64,000 nucleotides of DNA from Thermodesulfovibrio sp. 3907-1M (lineage in GTDB: Bacteria; Nitrospirota; Thermodesulfovibrionia; Thermodesulfovibrionales; Thermodesulfovibrionaceae), in contig NZ_CP144373.1 in NCBI RefSeq assembly GCF_040450955.1, positions 748,001-812,000 of the forward strand, read 5' to 3'. Shown piece after piece: positions 1 through 8,079 of this stretch (position 1 is its first letter; each line of letters begins with the position of its first letter). The notes beneath the pieces were generated by a model, which saw nothing but the letters and a program-made list of their open reading frames with translations, was not told the origin of the DNA and made no database searches. A program made the position numbers and the translations under genes.

Positions 1-478
1 TTATGAACACCCTTTTCAGGTTTCCACAAAAAAAACGAATTTTTTATGCCTGTTTTTTCATCATTTAAAACCCTTTCATATTTATTGCTTTTAGGCTTAA
101 ACTGAAATGTTACAATTTGATTATCTTCAGGGATATCAGGGTCAATGGCAATTACTGCTCCATCCACAGGATAGACTATGCGAGGTTTTTCTGAAAAATC
201 TTCTACAACTATGGAAGAGTCCATCTCTGTCCCTTTAACAAACCACTCTGTTCTGTCAGGTTCAATTCTGTCTTTAAATATAACTTTTGCCCACACACCA
301 GTTATCTCTCATATCTTTACTCGTGCCTGTTTTGACTGCTGTCCAGAATCTCGTTGAAAGAGGGTTTTCAAGCCCGAAAGTTTCACTTCTTGCCTCTCTG
401 TCTGAAATTATACTGGAAACAATAAAAGCTGATTCTTCCTTCATAACTTGCCTGTATCTTTTTATTCTTTGTTCAGGG
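1..478 (-). pseudogene. pbpC: Penicillin-binding protein 1C remnant
   Basis: Two disconnected blocks of PBP1C are readable on the minus strand. The upstream block (about 465 down to 285) is the end of the transpeptidase domain with its KTGTS motif followed by KDMRDNWCVG, then a stop. The second block, in another frame from about 292 down to the window edge, contains RIVYPVDGAVIAIDPDIP, the start of the biPBP_C C-terminal domain. Compared with the family, roughly 50 residues between the blocks are deleted. The glycosyltransferase half and most of the transpeptidase are missing where an IS256 remnant begins. PBP1C normally builds and crosslinks peptidoglycan and is often encoded just downstream of a bacterial alpha-2-macroglobulin, whose remnant lies on the other side of the element. 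The gene is certainly broken here; its 3' end lies outside the window. Confidence 0.85.
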
Positions 479-840
479 ACAAGGAAGTTAAAATAATCTT
501 GTGTCTGTGTATAAAATATATGGTTTTGAAAATAAAATAACCTGAATGAGGAAAAGGGACATGGAAAACCACAAGGAACTCTATGAAGCAGCAAAGGAAG
601 AAATATTCAGGCAGGCAGTTGAGAAGGTGTTTGGAGATACTTTAATGGGTAAGCATCCAGGTATAAAAAGGCTTCTTGAGGAAACGATTAACCAGATAAT
701 GAAATCCGAAAGGCAGATATTTCTAAAAAATAACCCTGGGAACAAGGCCAATGGCTATTACCCTCGTCAGCTCTCTGAAGGCTCCTTCTGCCTTGACCTT
801 AAGTCCAAACAGGAATCCCTGACGTCAGGGGCTCTTTGTT

Positions 841-927
841 TGTCATTCCGAGCCTGCCCATAATTTGTCATTCCGAGCCTGCCCATACTTTGTCATTCCG
901 AGCCTGCCCATAATTTGTCATTCCGAG
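841..927. repeat. Tandem 25-bp repeat, three copies plus a partial fourth
   Basis: Three head-to-tail 25-base units begin with TGTCATTCCGAGCCTGCCCA at 841, 866 and 891, differing at one base. A fourth partial unit (12 bases, TGTCATTCCGAG) at 916-927 is also the left arm of the adjoining palindrome. The units therefore seem to have been amplified from the arm of the palindromic element. Confidence 0.85.
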
Positions 928-1009
928 CGAAGCGAGGAATCTCCTTTGTTTTTTTTGGCATTGAAAGACTCAGAGATTCCTCGGGTGGGATGCCACCCTC
1001 GGAATGACA
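916..1009. repeat. Palindromic MITE-like element
   Basis: A 94-base imperfect palindrome. The outer arms TGTCATTCCGAG (916-927) and CTCGGAATGACA (998-1009) are perfectly complementary, as are the inner arms GAGGAATCTC (934-943) and GAGATTCCTC (973-982). A small hairpin, GGGTGG/CCACCC, lies at 983-998. It has no coding capacity. Dispersed repeats with this core (cattccgag, then gaggaatct) are known from many genomes and behave like small non-autonomous elements. A single-arm copy is also present at 41382-41409. Confidence 0.8.
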
Positions 1010-1639
1010 ACCCTAAGGTCCAAACAGGAATCCCTGAAGTAAGGGGCTAAGACCAAGGTAAATCTCAACCATAATGAATGGGGATAGACCTTCAGGGGCA
1101 GAAGGATATCTATGGATTTTATGAGTTTTTTGGCTCAGAGAGTAAGGAAGGCTGAGAGCATCAGTTGTGTTTTGTGCATTTAAAGAGAAACATAAGGAGG
1201 AATATGGGAAAGGAGGCATCCAAGGAGTTTCTCAAAAAGCTTCATCAGATAAAACAATTCAGTGCAGGTCTTGAGGAGGCTGTAGAGAGGTTTAAAGCCC
1301 TCTGCGATAGATACCAGAGAAGTTATCCTTATTTTATGAAAGAACTTAAGGAGAAGGCAGAGAAGTATTTTAATTTCCTTAGATATCCTGAAAATATAAG
1401 AAGACACATATACACAACCAATGCAGTAGAGAACTTTAACCGGAGGATAGAGGAGATAAGGCTCAGGCTTGGAGGATACTTTCAATCAGTTGAAATACTT
1501 GAGATGAATCTGTTTTTGCAGAGGGAGCGATTATTACAGGGCAGATGGAAAAAACCCGTCCCTATACTCAAGGCTAATGCCTATGAACTCAGACAGATTT
1601 TTAACAGAAAATTCTATGGCCAGACACAAAACTCTTGAC

Positions 1640-1853
1640 AAGTGCCAAAGACGCAGTTATTGCAGGTCCTCCTGTTGAAAAGAAAAACTTTTGACTGCCT
1701 GTTATTGGTTTACCAGAAAGAGTTTTAAGTTCAGGCTTTACTGTAAACTCGCACTTTATGCCTGCTGCCAGATCCTTACCAAAATCGTATACCCAGGCTT
1801 GAACTTGAAAAGAGAAATAGAAGGATAAAAGTTAAAAAAATTTTTTTCAACAT
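1640..1853 (-). pseudogene. Bacterial alpha-2-macroglobulin, 5' remnant
   Basis: The minus strand starts with ATG at 1853 behind aaaggatt and encodes a signal peptide, MLKKIFLTFILLFLFSSSS. It then shifts frame, and homology continues as AWVYDFGKDLAAGIKCEFTV and later FFFSTGGPAITASLALV. This pattern is typical of the N-terminal macroglobulin domain of the large periplasmic alpha-2-macroglobulins (protease traps of about 1,500-1,900 residues). The stretch between signal peptide and domain is deleted, and the rest of the gene is lost at the edge of the IS256 element. The usual partner, pbpC, survives as a remnant beyond the element. Confidence 0.75.
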
Positions 1854-1982
1854 AATTAATCCTTTGATAGAATTCTATCATTAAAAAAACAATTTTTCAA
1901 CTATTCAGATTTGCCTGAACTTGTTTCAAAATATTTAGTTTCAGGCAAAGATGGTTCTAAGCACTAATCCATAAATTTATTC

Positions 1983-2618
1983 TCAAGTTCTAACAAGAGT
2001 TTTAAAATAGGAAACGAAATCCTTAACAAATTTTAATGCTTCTTCCTCTGTTAATATAGACCACCATGTATCAACGCTTAGCTGAAGATCATTTTCTAAG
2101 TCAATATCAAGATGATGAAACTTTCCATTCTGGTCATAAACTAATTTATGATTAAAAGGAATTTCCTTGTCCTGTTTAACTTTGAAGTTTATTAAGTCAT
2201 AATTTTTAAACCTTCTAAAGTCTCCTTTAAAGAGACTTATGCTGACATTTTTGGTAATATTAACTCCGTATTTGTCGTACTTTGTTGGTTCCTGGTAATA
2301 ATAACAAATATATTGAGTAAAAGTTGAAGCAGGGACTCTTTTAAATTCAGCTTTAATAAATTTTTTACCTGAAATATCTTCTATCTTTTCCTTCGGGAAT
2401 ATCTCGCATGGATTTAAAGACCCCTTAAATACAGATTGATAATCTATTTTCTGGAATGGTTGCTCAACAGATTTTTCTTTAGCTTCAGTAGGTGCATAGG
2501 TTTCTTTAATTGTCTCTTGTTTGCTGATGGTGCCTTTCTCTTTCAGCAAGAAAATACCCATAAAGACTATTACTAAAACTACAGCGATTATTATCAAGTA
2601 AATTTTAAAATTTTTCAT
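1983..2618 (-). CDS. Membrane-anchored protein of unknown function
   Basis: I do not recognise this 211-residue protein. It has a short cytoplasmic start (MKNFK), one membrane segment (about residues 6-26) and a long external part. The external part opens with a charged linker and holds a folded-looking region from about residue 60, with two cysteines (NPCEIF and QYICYYY) that could form a disulfide. The ATG at 2618 is chosen because GGAGG lies just upstream; an earlier in-frame start lacks such a site. The gene is divergent from the exported protein at 2794, so the 175-base gap probably carries promoters for both. It has no recognisable catalytic motif, and the rather low-complexity, lysine-rich composition resembles lineage-specific envelope proteins. 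Confidence 0.6.
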   Translation of the reverse strand: MKNFKIYLIIIAVVLVIVFMGIFLLKEKGTISKQETIKETYAPTEAKEKSVEQPFQKIDYQSVFKGSLNPCEIFPKEKIEDISGKKFIKAEFKRVPASTFTQYICYYYQEPTKYDKYGVNITKNVSISLFKGDFRRFKNYDLINFKVKQDKEIPFNHKLVYDQNGKFHHLDIDLENDLQLSVDTWWSILTEEEALKFVKDFVSYFKTLVRT

Positions 2619-2793
2619 AAAAATACCCTCCTGCTTTAAATTTCCAGCAACAATAAAAAATACCATTTAATAGTTTTTGTTTCAATAGTGTTTATGAATT
2701 TATAAAAAATTTTTATAATCGTTAATCTTGCAGTTTGAATTTAAAAATTATACAGTTGGAATAAGAATAAAATATAAAACAGGAGGAAGCAGA

Positions 2794-3279
2794 ATGGATA
2801 AGAAAGTATTATTAGTATTTTTAGCAATTGCTTTTCTTGTCTTGTTTGCATCACAAACTCAGGCTCTTGTTCCTCTACGCTGTGGCAATGTATTGCTTGG
2901 CGGATTTCCTGAGGCTCAATCTCCTGATGGTTTTATTCTTGGAATGGGAGGTGTATATGGTCGCGCAAAAAATGTAAAAGTAGGAGATGTGATATGTGTG
3001 AGATTTAATTTAATGCACAATTCAAACAAAGTTATTAAGTTTGACTCAAATGGAGTGTTTGTAGGGGCAAGATTGAATTCAACCAACGACGCCAATAACA
3101 GAGATTTTGGGCATCAATACAGAAACTACTCATGGTCACTGAATCAAAAATTTATTAATTTTGAAGCAACAAAAATTGTTGACCGTCCTGGTGTATGGAG
3201 GTTCTGGCCTGCCTATCATATTAACGGACATTATGGACCATTCAGATGGCATGAAGTGGTCGTTAATGTAGGGAATTAA
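2794..3279 (+). CDS. Small exported protein of unknown function
   Basis: This 161-residue protein has a clear signal peptide (about residues 1-24, MDKKVLLVFLAIAFLVLFAS, cut after TQA). The mature part of about 137 residues is rich in aromatic residues and asparagine near its end (RFWPAYHINGHYGPFRWH). Two cysteines (RCGN and VICVRF) could pair. The pattern of short beta-strand-like stretches suggests a secreted beta-sandwich, but I cannot name a family. AGGAGG six bases before the ATG at 2794 fixes the start. A strong palindromic terminator follows the stop. It is probably a single-gene transcript, divergent from the membrane-anchored protein at 1983-2618. Confidence 0.65.
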   Translation: MDKKVLLVFLAIAFLVLFASQTQALVPLRCGNVLLGGFPEAQSPDGFILGMGGVYGRAKNVKVGDVICVRFNLMHNSNKVIKFDSNGVFVGARLNSTNDANNRDFGHQYRNYSWSLNQKFINFEATKIVDRPGVWRFWPAYHINGHYGPFRWHEVVVNVGN

Positions 3280-3286
3280 AAAATAT

Positions 3287-3316
3287 AAGCCTCATAGGCA
3301 ATTGCCTATGAGGCTT
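3287..3316. terminator. Perfect 30-base palindromic terminator
   Basis: A perfect palindrome built from AAGCCTCATAGGCAA and its complement lies eight bases after the stop of the exported protein and about 65 bases after the stop of the convergent zinc-ribbon gene. In RNA it forms a 13-bp hairpin with T runs on the outside, so it can serve as a terminator in both directions. Confidence 0.8.
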
Positions 3317-3380
3317 CTTTCATGTAATCTAAACTATCAGCAGCCTCTACATTTTAGAATAACTTCTTTCTTTGAAGGAT

Positions 3381-3896
3381 TTATTGAGGCATAACTTGCC
3401 TCCCGCATTTTACGCAAAACTTTGCTCCCGGGGGAATGACAGCTCCGCACTCACAATGTTGGGCTGTTGAAGGCTTTTTTTCTGTTTGAGCTTCCTCTTC
3501 TTTTATCTCAACTTTCTTCCCACACTTAACACAAAATTTAGAACCTTCAGGAATTATAGCTCCACATTCACATAAATTTGTAGCTTTTGATTCTGCCTTC
3601 AATCCTTCAATTTCCTGCTGCGTTTTTGCTTGAATCTCAAGGATTTCCTGTTCTTTTTCTTTAATCTGCCTCTCAAATTCTTTAATTGCTTCTGCTTTTT
3701 CTTTAAGCTTATCTATATCAATAGTCTCAGAATTAATCATTTCATAAACAATACTACCCAATTCTTCAAAGGCTTTTCTTTTTTGTTCCTGAATTTTACT
3801 TATCTGTCCTTTTATTTTTGTTATTTCAAGTGTTTCTTTTGCTTTGATGCTTACCTTATCTATGCCTTCCTTGAGTTTGTCAAAAAACTCTACCAT
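3381..3896 (-). CDS. Coiled-coil protein with two zinc ribbons
   Basis: In this 171-residue protein the first 100 residues are strongly charged and heptad-like (KIKGQISKIQEQKRKAFEEL onward), predicting a long coiled coil. Two tandem zinc-ribbon modules follow, CECGAIIPEGSKFCVKCG and CECGAVIPPGAKFCVKCG, each with four cysteines, joined by an acidic linker. There is no signal peptide or membrane segment, so it should be cytoplasmic. The next gene upstream, at 3908, also ends in a zinc ribbon and lies only 11 bases away, so the two are probably cotranscribed from the consensus promoter at 4564-4592. The function is unknown. Proteins of this layout are usually annotated only as zinc-ribbon domain proteins, and a scaffold or envelope-stress role would be guesswork. 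Confidence 0.7.
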   Translation of the reverse strand: MVEFFDKLKEGIDKVSIKAKETLEITKIKGQISKIQEQKRKAFEELGSIVYEMINSETIDIDKLKEKAEAIKEFERQIKEKEQEILEIQAKTQQEIEGLKAESKATNLCECGAIIPEGSKFCVKCGKKVEIKEEEAQTEKKPSTAQHCECGAVIPPGAKFCVKCGRQVMPQ

Positions 3897-3907
3897 GCTT
3901 AATCTCC

Positions 3908-4534
3908 TTATTCAGGAAATTTTGTCCCGCATTCTTTACAAAAGACATTGCCTGCTTCATTTTTTGCTCCACACTCAGGGCAGAATTTAAATGCTGATTC
4001 CGGTGGTTTCTTAACAGAGGTAGTTACAGAAGCTTCACTCTGTGTAAGAGAGTAAACATTTACAGCAACTGCAGCAAGCAAAAGAAGCAAGGTAAGATAA
4101 AAACCAAGTAAAAAATCAAGCTGAATAAGTCCCTGTGATTTCTGCACCAACTCATTTTCAAGTTTAAATTTTTGAAGTATTACAAATATAAAACCTGCTA
4201 CTGCTGATATGCTTGTAGTAAGTGAGCCTATTCTGCCTTTTACAAAACTTAAAACAAGACCCGTAATAACACAAACAAGTGCAAGGATAACATATAGTTG
4301 AGGGTCAATTTTTCCCTCCTTTGGTGATTTAGAAGGAACATTTTGCATTCCATATTGCCCCATTCCAAACTGGCTTTTAAACATCTGGGGTTCTTCAAGA
4401 GTTTTTCCTGTGACAAATTGAATTCCACTTATACTTGCAATTTTGTAGTTCTGACATGATACATTTACCCAGGGAAGAAAAAAACATATAACAATAAGAC
4501 CATATAATGCTGGTGAAATTACTCTTCGGAACAT
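3908..4534 (-). CDS. Membrane protein with C-terminal zinc ribbon
   Basis: This 208-residue protein has about four hydrophobic segments: residues 8-24, roughly 79-98, 104-122 and 140-162. A cytoplasmic tail ends in one zinc ribbon, FCPECGAKNEAGNVFCKECG. Between the first two membrane segments is a glycine- and methionine-rich external loop (FGMGQYGMQN). The ATG at 4534 has GGAGG at a good distance. It is the first gene of a pair with the coiled-coil zinc-ribbon protein, and both share the CxxCG ribbon type, so they may act in one complex at the membrane. I do not recognise a named family beyond the generic zinc-ribbon domain. Confidence 0.7.
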   Translation of the reverse strand: MFRRVISPALYGLIVICFFLPWVNVSCQNYKIASISGIQFVTGKTLEEPQMFKSQFGMGQYGMQNVPSKSPKEGKIDPQLYVILALVCVITGLVLSFVKGRIGSLTTSISAVAGFIFVILQKFKLENELVQKSQGLIQLDFLLGFYLTLLLLLAAVAVNVYSLTQSEASVTTSVKKPPESAFKFCPECGAKNEAGNVFCKECGTKFPE

Positions 4535-4563
4535 AATTTACCTCCATAGATATTTTTAGGTAA

Positions 4564-4592
4564 ATTATATATTTTTGAAAGATAAGTGTCAA
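4564..4592 (-). promoter_or_regulatory. Consensus sigma-70 promoter
   Basis: On the minus strand TTGACA (4592-4587) and TATAAT (4569-4564) are both exact consensus hexamers with an ideal 17-base spacer. Transcription would start near 4557, giving a leader of about 23 bases to the ATG at 4534. It should drive the two zinc-ribbon genes constitutively and strongly. Confidence 0.85.
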
Positions 4593-4619
4593 CTGGTATA
4601 ATTAAAAGAAGCTTTAAGA

Positions 4620-5159
4620 TTAATTTGGGGTGTTTTTACTATATCCCAAAACTTCAATTTTTTCATAATAAGTATATGTTCCGCTTTCATCTCCGCGGAC
4701 TGTATAACCTTTAATTTTTATCCGCATTCCTTTTTTTAAGAAATACCTGTTTTTGTGATTGACTTTTACAAGTATAAATGGAGGCTCTCTTTTTTCATTA
4801 TTATTCAAAGTATCCCATTTTATGTATCTTGTTATTTTCAAAGCATCTTCAGAACTGATACCTTCGTAATCTGTTAATTTTAAGATATAGTGTGGAGGCA
4901 TAATCCGGTCTTTTCCTGCTGAACCAGACATCCCTGAAATTCCTTTTATAAACTTTTTCGGATACCATTCTATTTCAGAGATTGTCCCTGTTATATCATA
5001 TTTATCAACTGATGGAAGAGGAACAGAATAGGCATTATTCAAAAGTATGCCGAATGTAAAAATAAAAACTGATGCTTTCTTCCAATCAAAAAGTATGCAA
5101 AAAAGTAGCAAAGGTGAAAGCCCGCAGCAACCCTCCAATCTCAGATGATTTTTCTTCAA
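4620..5159 (-). CDS. Exported or membrane-anchored protein, OB-like
   Basis: The function of this roughly 179-residue protein is not recognised. The N-terminus holds one or two hydrophobic stretches (SPLLLFCILF and ASVFIFTFGILL) ending in NNAYS, consistent with a signal peptide or anchor. The rest is beta-rich: YDITGTISEIEW near the front and FLKKGMRIKIKGYTV near the end resemble strands of a small OB-like barrel. The start is uncertain. The TTG at 5159 lies eight bases after AGGAGG; a GTG six bases earlier is too close to that site. The gene lies between the zinc-ribbon pair and the autotransporter, on the same strand, with 173 bases upstream in which I see no convincing promoter. Confidence 0.55.
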   Translation of the reverse strand: MKKNHLRLEGCCGLSPLLLFCILFDWKKASVFIFTFGILLNNAYSVPLPSVDKYDITGTISEIEWYPKKFIKGISGMSGSAGKDRIMPPHYILKLTDYEGISSEDALKITRYIKWDTLNNNEKREPPFILVKVNHKNRYFLKKGMRIKIKGYTVRGDESGTYTYYEKIEVLGYSKNTPN

Positions 5160-5332
5160 GAACACTTCCTCCTAAAAGCGATAAAAACCCCAGAAAGTAG
5201 CACAATATTCCATTCTTAACCTTTCTTATGTTTTGGATTAAGAGTTAGTTTGTCTTAATTCTCCACTTTCTCTGTTTAAATCTCTATTGGTATCAAATCT
5301 GCTTTCTGCATCACGCAAACAAAACTCATTTA

Positions 5333-7957
5333 TTAAAATTTATACTTTAACTGAGCTCTACCACTGTAAGCTTTGTAATCAGAGTTAAAATCTGCCTTTA
5401 TTCCAAGATTTAAATCCAGACTATCAGAAATAGTTATTTTTGTCCCTGTATCAAAAGATAGTGTTGTATCTGCAATATCTTTTTGAAGTTTGTAACTTGT
5501 CGTATCTCCTTTTATCCAGTTTGCAACGCTTATATCGTTGTCTGTTATTGCTTGTTCAAGCCTTATTAAACCATAAGCCTCTACCGCCTTGCTTAATTTA
5601 GCAAAAGCTCCCATTGAAACAATAGCTTTCCATATATCTAAGCTATCAGGATCATAATACCTTTCAAATGATGGGTTATCTTTGACTTCTGTCCAAAAAC
5701 TATCGCTTTCGTAGTGACTATAACTGAAACCTATTTCAGGAATAAGTCTGATGTTATCCTTCACAAAGACTTTTCCTGCAAGTATTTCACCATATACTCC
5801 CCAGCTGTCATAATCAGCAGTTTCTTTTAAATCATAGTTTAACCCTGTCCAGCCATTGTATCTGTTGCTTGATTTATGAACTTCTCCATTAAGCCTAAGA
5901 TGGTATTTATCAGGTAAACGATACATTAAAGCAAACCCGCCTATGAGTGTTTTTATTTCTCCACTGTCAGCTCCATCAACTTTATAATAAAGATTGCTTT
6001 TTACATATCCTGCATAGGCATCTACGCTTAATTTATCTGTAATATATCCACCAATACCCAATGCAGTTCCATACAGATCAGCATTAAAGCCTATTCCACC
6101 ATCTTCAACTCTTGTATAAACTGGCATTAACCATATACCATAATTGGGCGTATTTTTTGAGTTTTTTAAGCCATAATCAACATCAGTTGCCAGTGAAGCA
6201 AGCATAACAGGCATATCATTAGTTTTATTTGTTAGCAGTATGTAAGGTGATGTATATGGCATCTGTTGTGCAAGGACCTGATGAAACTGCCCTGTTAAAA
6301 GTAATCCAGAAAAAAATCCGTTTACGGATGGCATAATTGCGCTGTTTTTATCTCCGGCAGGATTGTATTTAAAAATTACCGCTGAATTCTCTCCAAGCGT
6401 CAGAGGATCTACCCAGCTTACCTCAATATTAGGATTGACATAACCTCTTTCAAGACCTCCCCACTGCCCTGTAACTGTTCCACCATCATTTTCTATAAGA
6501 AAATATGGAGTGTTAAGTTTTAAGTTTCTAATGTCTGCTCTTGCTATCAATACTGTTCCATTTAAGTCTAAGGTTGATCCACTTGCTACATATATAGGTC
6601 TTTTATCAGGTGTAACTCCAGGTGTGCCAAAGGTAATTGCAAATTTATCTTGTAGTTTTACATCTGCGTTGTTTTCCATATAAAGAGTTCTTAAATCTCC
6701 ACCACTAATATTGCTTTCTACCCAAGCATTGCCATAGTTAGACAAGACCACATTTGAGTTGTTTACATAAAATACATAACCCTTTAAGTTTGATGTGTCT
6801 GCACCATCTGGCAGATTAACAGAAAGTTTTATATTCCCATTGTTTACAATATTTGCATTAAAAAAGCCATCTTCTTTAGTTAATGCTAAACCGTAAATCT
6901 CGTGGGAAGAATTTTTAGAACTTGATTGTGCTTTAATCAATATGTTTTTATTGTTTGTAAAGTCTAAATTTGTATCTTCAAGCACTAAATAATTTAAACC
7001 GTAAGCAGTTGTATTGCCTCCTGATATTGCTGTAACATTAATATCTCCATTGTTGATAAAATTGATATTTGCAGGAGATTCATACAAGCCTACTATCCAT
7101 GTATTTATACCATAAGCTTCTGCATTACTGTCAGGGTTAGTTGCTATTGCTTTGACTGTAATCTCACCATAGTTTATATTTTCCGAAGGAGGTTCTCTAA
7201 ATAAATTATCAATTCCATAAACAACTGAATTATCACCAGATTCTGCATTTATGATAAACTTTCCGTAGTTATAGAAATTACTTAAACCATGGTCTCCTCT
7301 TTCAAATCCTGCAGCCTTTGCATCTGTTATACCCTTTGCATTTATCAAAAAGTTTCCATAATTTCTTAATGTGCCAAAACTTGAATGTATGCCTGAAAAA
7401 CCATAAGCGCTAACAATTGCGCCTTCTGCATTTATATTAAAAACGCCCCTATTTTCAAAACTTTCAAGTTTATTACTAATATAAAAGCCATAAGTACTAT
7501 CTATCCCCTGCGTGTTAATTAATATATTTCCATAATTGACAAAAGAGGTTTTTATATCACCATAAAATCCATAAATAGAGTAATAATTATTCTGGTCTGT
7601 TGTTGCGTTTAAAATTAAATTTTTAGACGGTTTTATTTCTAAGTTATTTATGTCCCTATCTTTAAAATATATTAAAAAAGCAGATCCACTATCGTTAACA
7701 TTATTAACACTAACATTTACATCTGCGTTTATTGTCAGATTGTCCAATAAAGTAGACGAGTTGTTGAGATAAATCCCATAGACAGGTCCGCCAGCATTGT
7801 CAGATACATTAATGTTGTTGTTAACTGTTACAGATGTTTCAGATGAGTCAATTACCAGCCCTTTGACCTCTGCGGAGTAAACAGATGCAGAGAAAAAAAC
7901 TTGAAACAGAAAAACTGGCAACAAAAAAAAGGCTTTCGTTTTAACTTTGTTTCCCAT
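5333..7957 (-). CDS. Autotransporter (type V secretion) outer-membrane protein
   Basis: This 874-residue protein has a signal peptide (residues 1-28, ending SVYSA). The passenger, to about residue 590, consists of degenerate repeats of about 35-45 residues of the form NYG or NNG, beta strand, then AYG or VYG, as expected for a beta-helix. The last 275 residues form an autotransporter barrel, beginning near YGIWLMPVYTRVEDGGIG, with alternating aromatic strands and a final KYKF ending in phenylalanine as required for BAM-dependent insertion. The start at 7957 is preceded by AAGGAGAG. The passenger has almost no cysteine and no visible catalytic triad, so it is more likely an adhesin or surface-layer component than an enzyme. 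It stands alone, with divergence-free flanks and no dedicated chaperone. Confidence 0.85.
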   Translation of the reverse strand: MGNKVKTKAFFLLPVFLFQVFFSASVYSAEVKGLVIDSSETSVTVNNNINVSDNAGGPVYGIYLNNSSTLLDNLTINADVNVSVNNVNDSGSAFLIYFKDRDINNLEIKPSKNLILNATTDQNNYYSIYGFYGDIKTSFVNYGNILINTQGIDSTYGFYISNKLESFENRGVFNINAEGAIVSAYGFSGIHSSFGTLRNYGNFLINAKGITDAKAAGFERGDHGLSNFYNYGKFIINAESGDNSVVYGIDNLFREPPSENINYGEITVKAIATNPDSNAEAYGINTWIVGLYESPANINFINNGDINVTAISGGNTTAYGLNYLVLEDTNLDFTNNKNILIKAQSSSKNSSHEIYGLALTKEDGFFNANIVNNGNIKLSVNLPDGADTSNLKGYVFYVNNSNVVLSNYGNAWVESNISGGDLRTLYMENNADVKLQDKFAITFGTPGVTPDKRPIYVASGSTLDLNGTVLIARADIRNLKLNTPYFLIENDGGTVTGQWGGLERGYVNPNIEVSWVDPLTLGENSAVIFKYNPAGDKNSAIMPSVNGFFSGLLLTGQFHQVLAQQMPYTSPYILLTNKTNDMPVMLASLATDVDYGLKNSKNTPNYGIWLMPVYTRVEDGGIGFNADLYGTALGIGGYITDKLSVDAYAGYVKSNLYYKVDGADSGEIKTLIGGFALMYRLPDKYHLRLNGEVHKSSNRYNGWTGLNYDLKETADYDSWGVYGEILAGKVFVKDNIRLIPEIGFSYSHYESDSFWTEVKDNPSFERYYDPDSLDIWKAIVSMGAFAKLSKAVEAYGLIRLEQAITDNDISVANWIKGDTTSYKLQKDIADTTLSFDTGTKITISDSLDLNLGIKADFNSDYKAYSGRAQLKYKF

Positions 7958-8079
7958 CGCAACTCTCCTTTTGTTTTGTTTAGAATTTATCAAAATTTTA
8001 AAAAAAGTCGCTCCTTAATTCAAATATTTTTTTGGACAATCCCTTCTTTCTATGAGAGATTTTTACAAACTTTTTAAAC

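Larger units (their letters stand above)
801..1048. repeat. Pair of ~34-bp direct repeats bounding a nested repeat block
   Basis: The segment at 801-833 and the segment at 1015-1048 are nearly identical (TCCAAACAGGAATCCCTGA plus flanks, about three differences). The left copy contains a perfect 14-base palindrome, ccctgacgtcaggg, at 817-830; the right copy has it degenerated. They enclose the tandem 25-mers and the long palindromic element. The whole block sits where the middle of the IS256 transposase should be. Confidence 0.8.
561..1638 (+). pseudogene. IS256-family transposase, internally deleted
   Basis: The N-terminal part starts at an ATG behind a purine-rich ribosome site and reads MENHKELYEAAKEE through NGYYPRQLSEGSFCLDLK, typical of IS256 transposases, ending near 802. 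The C-terminal part (about 1152-1638) contains EHQLCFVHLKRN and IYTTNAVENFNRR, the conserved end of the family with the last catalytic acidic residue. About 160 residues between them, including the first two catalytic aspartates, are gone and replaced by repeat DNA. Near 1155 the expected codons for KAEHQL carry two extra bases (gctgagagcatcag), a second frame disruption. It cannot be an active transposase. Confidence 0.85.
490..1640 (+). mobile_element. IS256-family insertion sequence, decayed
   Basis: The element is defined by a mutator-type (IS256) transposase whose N- and C-terminal parts survive. Short imperfect terminal inverted repeats are visible: tcttgtgtctg at 497-507 against cagacacaaaa at 1621-1631 (10 of 11 positions pair). 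The exact outer ends are uncertain by about 10 bases. The motif gacaag occurs just outside both ends (about 475 and 1637), but I cannot prove a target duplication. The core of the element has been replaced by a nested repeat block (801-1048). It separates a pbpC remnant from an alpha-2-macroglobulin remnant, so it probably took part in the deletion of that locus. Confidence 0.8.

Noticed and set aside
841-915. Regularly spaced repeats that might suggest a small CRISPR array.
   Set aside because: The 25-base units are directly adjacent with no spacers and derive from the arm of the neighbouring palindrome; no cas genes are present.
865-1050. Open frames of 60-100 codons inside the repeat block.
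   Set aside because: They consist of translated repeats and transposase debris in shifted frames, with no ribosome site or protein-like composition.
475-1645. Target-site duplication around the IS256 remnant (gacaag on both sides).
   Set aside because: Only six bases match, the outer ends of the element are uncertain, and the flanks come from different genes after a deletion, so a true duplication need not exist.
5166-5330. A short open minus-strand stretch ending in NRESGELRQTNS with protein-like composition.
   Set aside because: It has no start codon or ribosome site and only about 30 codons; it may be the tail of a lost gene but cannot be supported.
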